From DATAEE01 sp963725145 (lineage in GTDB: Bacteria > Acidobacteriota > Vicinamibacteria > Vicinamibacterales > 2-12-FULL-66-21), in contig CAVRXL010000013.1 in the NCBI GenBank assembly GCA_963725145.1, positions 1,178,001-1,242,000 on the forward strand: a stretch of 64,000 bases of DNA, in the 5' to 3' direction. The position numbers were made by a program, and so were the translations under genes. The notes beneath the pieces are model-generated. The model made no database searches, had not been told where the DNA came from, and saw nothing but the letters and a program-made list of their open reading frames with translations. Shown one piece after another: positions 60,252 to 64,000 of this stretch; positions within the stretch are counted from its first letter, which is position 1, and the number at the start of each line of letters is the position of its first letter.

Positions 60252-61225
60252 CCTTCTTCGACAAGCTCCGTTCAGGCCTTGCGCGGACCAAAGAGCAGTT
60301 TCTCGGCCGCTTCGGCGAGTCCGGTGTCGAGACTCCGCCCGAACGAGCAGACAGGTCTTCACCCGGGGCCTCCCGAGCGGTGCCTATTCACACGCCCAGG
60401 GCCCCCAAAGAGGTGCCCGTTGAGACATTGGACGCCCTCGAGGAGGCCCTGATCGCCGCCGACGTGGGCGTGGCGGCCGCCGACCGAATCGTCCGCGCCG
60501 TCCAGGCGCGCGCCGCCGTCGGGGGAGACCTTCGCGATCTCGTGAAGGACGAGCTGCGGGACATCCTCAAAGCCGCGGATCGTGAGGTTCCGCGGGACAA
60601 CGTCAGGCCGCACGTCGTGCTCGTCGTGGGCGTGAACGGAACCGGGAAGACGACAACGGTCGGCAAGCTCGCTCGCCTGATGAAGGAACAGGGCGTTCCT
60701 CCGCTCATCTGCGCGGCCGACACGTTTCGCGCCGCGGCGGTCGAGCAACTCGAGATCTGGGCGAATCGCGCGGGTGTCGACATCCTGCGCGCCAGACAGG
60801 GAGCCGACCCCGCCGCGGTCGTGTTCGACGCGGTGGCCTCCGCAAGAGCGAAAGGCCGCGCGGCGGTTCTCATCGACACCGCGGGGCGTCTTCATACGCG
60901 GCTGAACCTGATGTCCGAACTCGACAAGATCAGACGCATCGTCGCGCGTGAAGTCGACGGCGCTCCGCACGAGGTCCTGCTCGTGCTCGACGCGACCGTG
61001 GGCCAGAACGGTCTGGTGCAGGCGCGGGAGTTTCTTCAAGCCGCGGGCGTGACGGGCGTCGTCCTGACAAAATTGGACGGCACCGCCAAGGGCGGAATCG
61101 CCGTGGCGATCGCTCACGATCTGAAATTGCCAATCCGATACGTGGGCGTTGGAGAAGCCATCGACGATCTGATCCCGTTCTCGCCCGACGAGTACGTCGA
61201 CGCCCTCTTCGAAGAGAAGTGGTGA
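60248..61225 (+). CDS. ftsY: signal recognition particle receptor FtsY
   Basis: SRP receptor GTPase, 325 residues. The N-terminal region has MTFFDKLRSGLARTKEQF, typical of short bacterial FtsY without a large acidic A domain. The N domain follows (about 45-100). The G domain has G1 VVGVNGTGKTTTVGKLA, TFRAAAVEQL, DTAGRLH, TKLDGTAKGG and YVGVGEAIDDLIPF. It targets ribosomes to the translocon with Ffh, which is not in this window. ribD starts with GTG directly after its stop (TGAGTG). Confidence 0.96.
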   Translation: MTFFDKLRSGLARTKEQFLGRFGESGVETPPERADRSSPGASRAVPIHTPRAPKEVPVETLDALEEALIAADVGVAAADRIVRAVQARAAVGGDLRDLVKDELRDILKAADREVPRDNVRPHVVLVVGVNGTGKTTTVGKLARLMKEQGVPPLICAADTFRAAAVEQLEIWANRAGVDILRARQGADPAAVVFDAVASARAKGRAAVLIDTAGRLHTRLNLMSELDKIRRIVAREVDGAPHEVLLVLDATVGQNGLVQAREFLQAAGVTGVVLTKLDGTAKGGIAVAIAHDLKLPIRYVGVGEAIDDLIPFSPDEYVDALFEEKW

Positions 61226-62305
61226 GTGCTTACCGACGCCGACTACATGGAGCGCGCGCTCCTGCACGCCGGACGCGGGCGCGGGCGCACCTCGCCGAAC
61301 CCTGTGGTGGGCGCGCTCGTCGTTTCGGACGGAGTCGTCGTCGCGAGCGGCTACCACGAGCGGGCCGGTGAGGCTCACGCCGAGGTGCGCGCGCTCGACG
61401 CGGCGGGCCCCCGCGCCCGCGGCGCGACGCTGTACTCCACGCTCGAACCCTGTTGCCACACGGGACGAACCGGACCCTGCACCGAGCGCATCATCGACGC
61501 CGGCATCCGCCGCGTCGTGGCCGCCGTCCGCGATCCCAACCCGCGCGTCGCCGGCGGAGGCTTCGCGGCGCTGCGCGCGCGCGGCGTCGAGGTCGTGGAT
61601 GGCGTGATGGAGGAAGAAGCGGCGCGCGCGAACCAGCCGTTTTTCACGTGGACGCGGGACGGCCGGCCGTTCGTGACGATGAAAATTGCGCTCAGCCAGG
61701 ACGGACGCGTCGCCGCCGGCCGTGGCGTCCGGACGCATATCACCGGGCCGGCATCCGACCGCCACGTACATCGCGATCGTGCCGAGACCGACGCTATCGG
61801 CATCGGCGTCGGCAGCGTGCTCACCGACGATCCGTTCCTCACCGCGCGCGGCGCGTGGCGTGAGCGTCCTCTTACGCGAGTGGTGTTCGACCGATCGTTG
61901 CGGACGCCGCCGACCGCGCGGCTCTTCTCGACGCTGGCGGCTGGCCCGGTTATAGTGTGTACGTTAGCCAACGCAGTTGACGGAGGAGCGGCGGCCGGCC
62001 TCAGAGGGGCCGGCGCGCAGGTCGAGGGCATCCGCGGAAATTTTCTGCCGGAGGCGTTGCGCCGTCTCGGCGAGCTCGGCGTGACGTCCATCATCCTCGA
62101 GGGAGGACCGGCTCTCCATGGGTCGGCGTGGCGCGAGCGTCTCGTCGATCGCGTTCAACTCTACATCGGTCAACGAGTGCTCGGGGGCGATGGAGTGCCG
62201 TGGCTGGACGGCGCGACGTTCTCCCTGAGGGCGCTTTCGAGGGTCGGCACGCGCTGGCTGGGCGGCGATCTCCTCATAGAGGGCGATGTTCACGGGACTC
62301 ATTGA
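61226..62305 (+). CDS. ribD: bifunctional diaminohydroxyphosphoribosylaminopyrimidine deaminase / 5-amino-6-(5-phosphoribosylamino)uracil reductase
   Basis: Second and third steps of riboflavin synthesis; 359 residues. The deaminase domain (about 1-145) has the zinc motif HAEVRAL and LEPCCHTGRTGPC with Cys ligands. The reductase domain (about 148-355) has MKIALSQDGRVAAG and a closing SIILEGGPALHGSAW. It begins with GTG adjacent to the ftsY stop; no FMN riboswitch precedes it, since the gene is internal to an operon. ribE overlaps its end by 20 bp. Confidence 0.95.
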   Translation: MLTDADYMERALLHAGRGRGRTSPNPVVGALVVSDGVVVASGYHERAGEAHAEVRALDAAGPRARGATLYSTLEPCCHTGRTGPCTERIIDAGIRRVVAAVRDPNPRVAGGGFAALRARGVEVVDGVMEEEAARANQPFFTWTRDGRPFVTMKIALSQDGRVAAGRGVRTHITGPASDRHVHRDRAETDAIGIGVGSVLTDDPFLTARGAWRERPLTRVVFDRSLRTPPTARLFSTLAAGPVIVCTLANAVDGGAAAGLRGAGAQVEGIRGNFLPEALRRLGELGVTSIILEGGPALHGSAWRERLVDRVQLYIGQRVLGGDGVPWLDGATFSLRALSRVGTRWLGGDLLIEGDVHGTH

Positions 62306-62912
62306 ATCGGTCGGAGAAGTTGCGGAGTTCAAATCGACGCCCGCGGGCTTCCGCATCGGCCTGGCGACCTCGCTCGCGCCGGAGCTCGCGGCCGGGGACA
62401 GCGTGGCGGTGAACGGCGTCTGCCTGACCGTCGTCAACGCGGACAGCGAGAGCATCCATGCCGACGTCTCGCCGGAGACGGCGCGCGTCAGCTCGCTCGG
62501 ATCGCTCCGCCGCGGCACGCTCGTCAACCTGGAGCGGCCCATGCGGGCCGACGCGCGGCTCGGTGGCCACTTCGTCCAGGGGCATGTCGACGGGACCGGC
62601 GTGATCGAGGACGTGCGTGAGGCCGGAGATCACCACTGGCTGACGGTGAAGTTCCCGCCGGCCCTCGCCGCCTACATCGTCCGCAAAGGGTCGATCGCCG
62701 TCGACGGGATCAGCCTGACCGTCGCCGGTGTTGACGACAAGCACTTCGACGTCCAGATCGTGCCCTTCACGTGGACCCATACGAACCTGCGCGCCGTGAA
62801 GCTCCACGACATCGTCAACATCGAATGCGATATCCTCGGAAAGTACGTCGTCCGCTACGCCGAGCTCGCAGGCCTCGCGCCGGTGAAGCCGGGGCGGCCA
62901 GGCCAGCCATGA
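62286..62912 (+). CDS. ribE: riboflavin synthase alpha subunit
   Basis: Dismutates two 6,7-dimethyl-8-ribityllumazine molecules to riboflavin; 208 residues. It has two lumazine-binding repeats, each opening with the MFTGLIESVGEV/GHFVQGHVDGTGVIED pattern. The N-terminal MFTGLIE and the NGVCLTVV and VDGISLTVAGV core segments are diagnostic. Some genomes call this gene ribC. Overlaps ribD by 20 bp and ribBA by 4 bp. The lumazine synthase gene (ribH) is not seen here and may follow beyond the window. Confidence 0.94.
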   Translation: MFTGLIESVGEVAEFKSTPAGFRIGLATSLAPELAAGDSVAVNGVCLTVVNADSESIHADVSPETARVSSLGSLRRGTLVNLERPMRADARLGGHFVQGHVDGTGVIEDVREAGDHHWLTVKFPPALAAYIVRKGSIAVDGISLTVAGVDDKHFDVQIVPFTWTHTNLRAVKLHDIVNIECDILGKYVVRYAELAGLAPVKPGRPGQP

Positions 62913-64000
62913 AAAAACGAAATCCCTTCGCCTCGATCGAGGACGCCGTCAACGCGGTGCGGAACGGGCGCATGATCATCGTCGTCGACGACGAGGATCG
63001 CGAGAACGAAGGGGACCTCACGATAGCCGCCGAGAAGATCACGCCGGAAGCGATCAACTTCATGGCGACCCACGGGCGCGGGCTCGTCTGCATGCCGATG
63101 ACCGCGGAGCGGCTCGACGAGCTCGATGTCCCGCTGATGGTCCGCGAGAACAGCACGCGCTTCGACACCGCCTTCTGCGTGTCGGTCGAGGCGAAGGGCG
63201 TGACGACGACGGGCATCTCGGCGGCGGATCGAGCCGCGACGGTCCTCGCGGCGATCGACCCGTCGACACGGCCGTCGGATCTGGCGCGTCCCGGCCACAT
63301 GTTCCCGCTCCGGGCGCGTGCCGGCGGCGTGCTCGTACGCGCCGGCCAGACCGAAGCGGCGGTGGACCTTGCGCGCATCGCCGGGCTGTATCCCGCCGGC
63401 GTGATTTGCGAAATCATGAACGCCGACGGGACCATGGCGCGCGTGCCGGAGCTGGCGAAGTTCGCGAAGCGTCACTCGCTGCTCCTGATCACGATCGCGG
63501 ATCTCATCCAGCACCGGATGCGGACGGAGGGCCTGGTCCGCCGCGTCGCGACCGCCGATCTGCCGACCCGTCACGGCAACTTCCGGATCTCGGCCTACGA
63601 GAGCCTGATCGATCAGGAAACGCACGTGGCGCTCGTGCGAGGAGAGATCGGCGACGGCGACGGTGTGCTCGTGCGCGTGCATTCGCGCTGCCTGACCGGC
63701 GACGTGTTCCACTCCGCGCGGTGCGACTGCGGCGCGCAGCTCGACGCCGCCATGGAACGGATCGCGATCGAGGGCCGCGGCGTACTGCTGTATCTGAACC
63801 AGGAAGGGCGCGGCATCGGCCTCGCGAACAAGATTCGCGCCTACGAGCTCCAGGAGCAGGGCCTGGACACCGTCGAGGCGAACGAGCGGCTCGGTTTCAA
63901 GGCCGATCAGCGTGACTACGGAATCGGCGTGCAGATCCTCAAAGACCTTGGGGTTCGCAGCATGCGCCTCTTGTCCAACAACCCGCGGAAGCTCGTCGGC
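62909..64000 (+). CDS. ribBA: 3,4-dihydroxy-2-butanone-4-phosphate synthase / GTP cyclohydrolase II, partial
   Basis: Bifunctional enzyme opening riboflavin synthesis from both sides. The N-terminal DHBP synthase domain (about 1-205) has DDEDRENEGDLTIAAEKITP, TRFDTAFCVSVEA, THGRGLVC and HMFPLRARAGGVLVRAGQTEAAVDLARIAG. The C-terminal GTP cyclohydrolase II domain starts about 210 and shows VRVHSRCLTGDVFHSARCDCGAQLD (zinc cysteines) and YLNQEGRGIGLANKIRAYELQE. The window ends at about residue 364, shortly after LLSNNPRKLVG, so the last ~40 residues are missing. Gene order ribD-ribE-ribBA is canonical. Confidence 0.95.
   Translation, partial: MKKRNPFASIEDAVNAVRNGRMIIVVDDEDRENEGDLTIAAEKITPEAINFMATHGRGLVCMPMTAERLDELDVPLMVRENSTRFDTAFCVSVEAKGVTTTGISAADRAATVLAAIDPSTRPSDLARPGHMFPLRARAGGVLVRAGQTEAAVDLARIAGLYPAGVICEIMNADGTMARVPELAKFAKRHSLLLITIADLIQHRMRTEGLVRRVATADLPTRHGNFRISAYESLIDQETHVALVRGEIGDGDGVLVRVHSRCLTGDVFHSARCDCGAQLDAAMERIAIEGRGVLLYLNQEGRGIGLANKIRAYELQEQGLDTVEANERLGFKADQRDYGIGVQILKDLGVRSMRLLSNNPRKLVG

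Noticed and set aside
61200..61226. FMN riboswitch expected before a riboflavin operon
   Set aside because: ribD starts directly after the ftsY stop with no leader, so there is no room for an aptamer.

Overview
This is about 64 kb of a GC-rich bacterial chromosome: roughly two thirds G+C, densely coding, with many 1-4 bp ATGA-type gene overlaps. I place it in Acidobacteriota, most likely the Vicinamibacteria (old subdivision 6). The basis is the acidobacterial-type VWFA-related protein at about 38.9 kb, the diderm content (RND and MacAB pumps, TolC, TonB, LolD/YbbA-type ABC genes) and abundant short intergenic palindromes and tandem heptamers. The placement is inference. The content is mostly housekeeping. 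I see no phage, integrase, full insertion sequence, CRISPR array, rRNA or tRNA.

Layout. 1-3.9 kb (-): envelope and general hydrolases (M23 endopeptidase cut by the left edge, L,D-transpeptidase, metallophosphoesterase, M24 peptidase). 3.9-10 kb (+): tesA-ybbA-ybbP, an AIM24-like protein, a DksA/TraR zinc finger, a ferritin-like protein, folK. 10-20.8 kb (-): a seven-gene export operon (Spy-like, TolC, RND adaptor, RND pump, MacA-like, ABC ATPase, MacB-like permease) plus a small secreted protein. 21-25.4 kb: ispH (frameshifted), an ECF sigma/anti-sigma pair, DUF4159, SpoIID-like lipoprotein. 25.6-32.8 kb (+): Fis-type regulator, pckA, gatB-ftsE-ftsX, a small helical protein, glycerate kinase. 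32.7-38.9 kb: a second ECF pair (-), rnr-selB (+), tatA (-). 38.9-43 kb: VWFA protein, a disrupted FAD oxidoreductase, two small stress-type proteins, TonB. 43-48.4 kb (-): groEL, groES behind a CIRCE-type operator, CPBP protease, Fis-type regulator, purC, DUF4097. 48.4-53.6 kb (+): a flippase-like membrane protein, nrdR, ntrY, ntrX. 53.7-54.6 kb (-): ftcD. 54.7-64 kb (+): a tightly packed run (TPR protein, zinc-ribbon RDD protein, pgpA, cinA, thpR, plsY, gpsA, ftsY, ribD, ribE, ribBA) leaving the window.

The most unusual material is between the genes. A hairpin family with a TGAA loop shows compensatory stem changes. Hairpins sit at all four non-overlapping convergent gene junctions. Heptamer, nonamer and decamer arrays sit at gene boundaries and supply start-codon context, a signal-peptide core and a protein tail. 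A 51-bp palindromic element breaks one oxidoreductase gene. Two further genes, ispH and an RND adaptor, carry single frameshifts that may be sequence errors. I found no convincing new multi-gene system; the repeat families are the best candidates for something undescribed.
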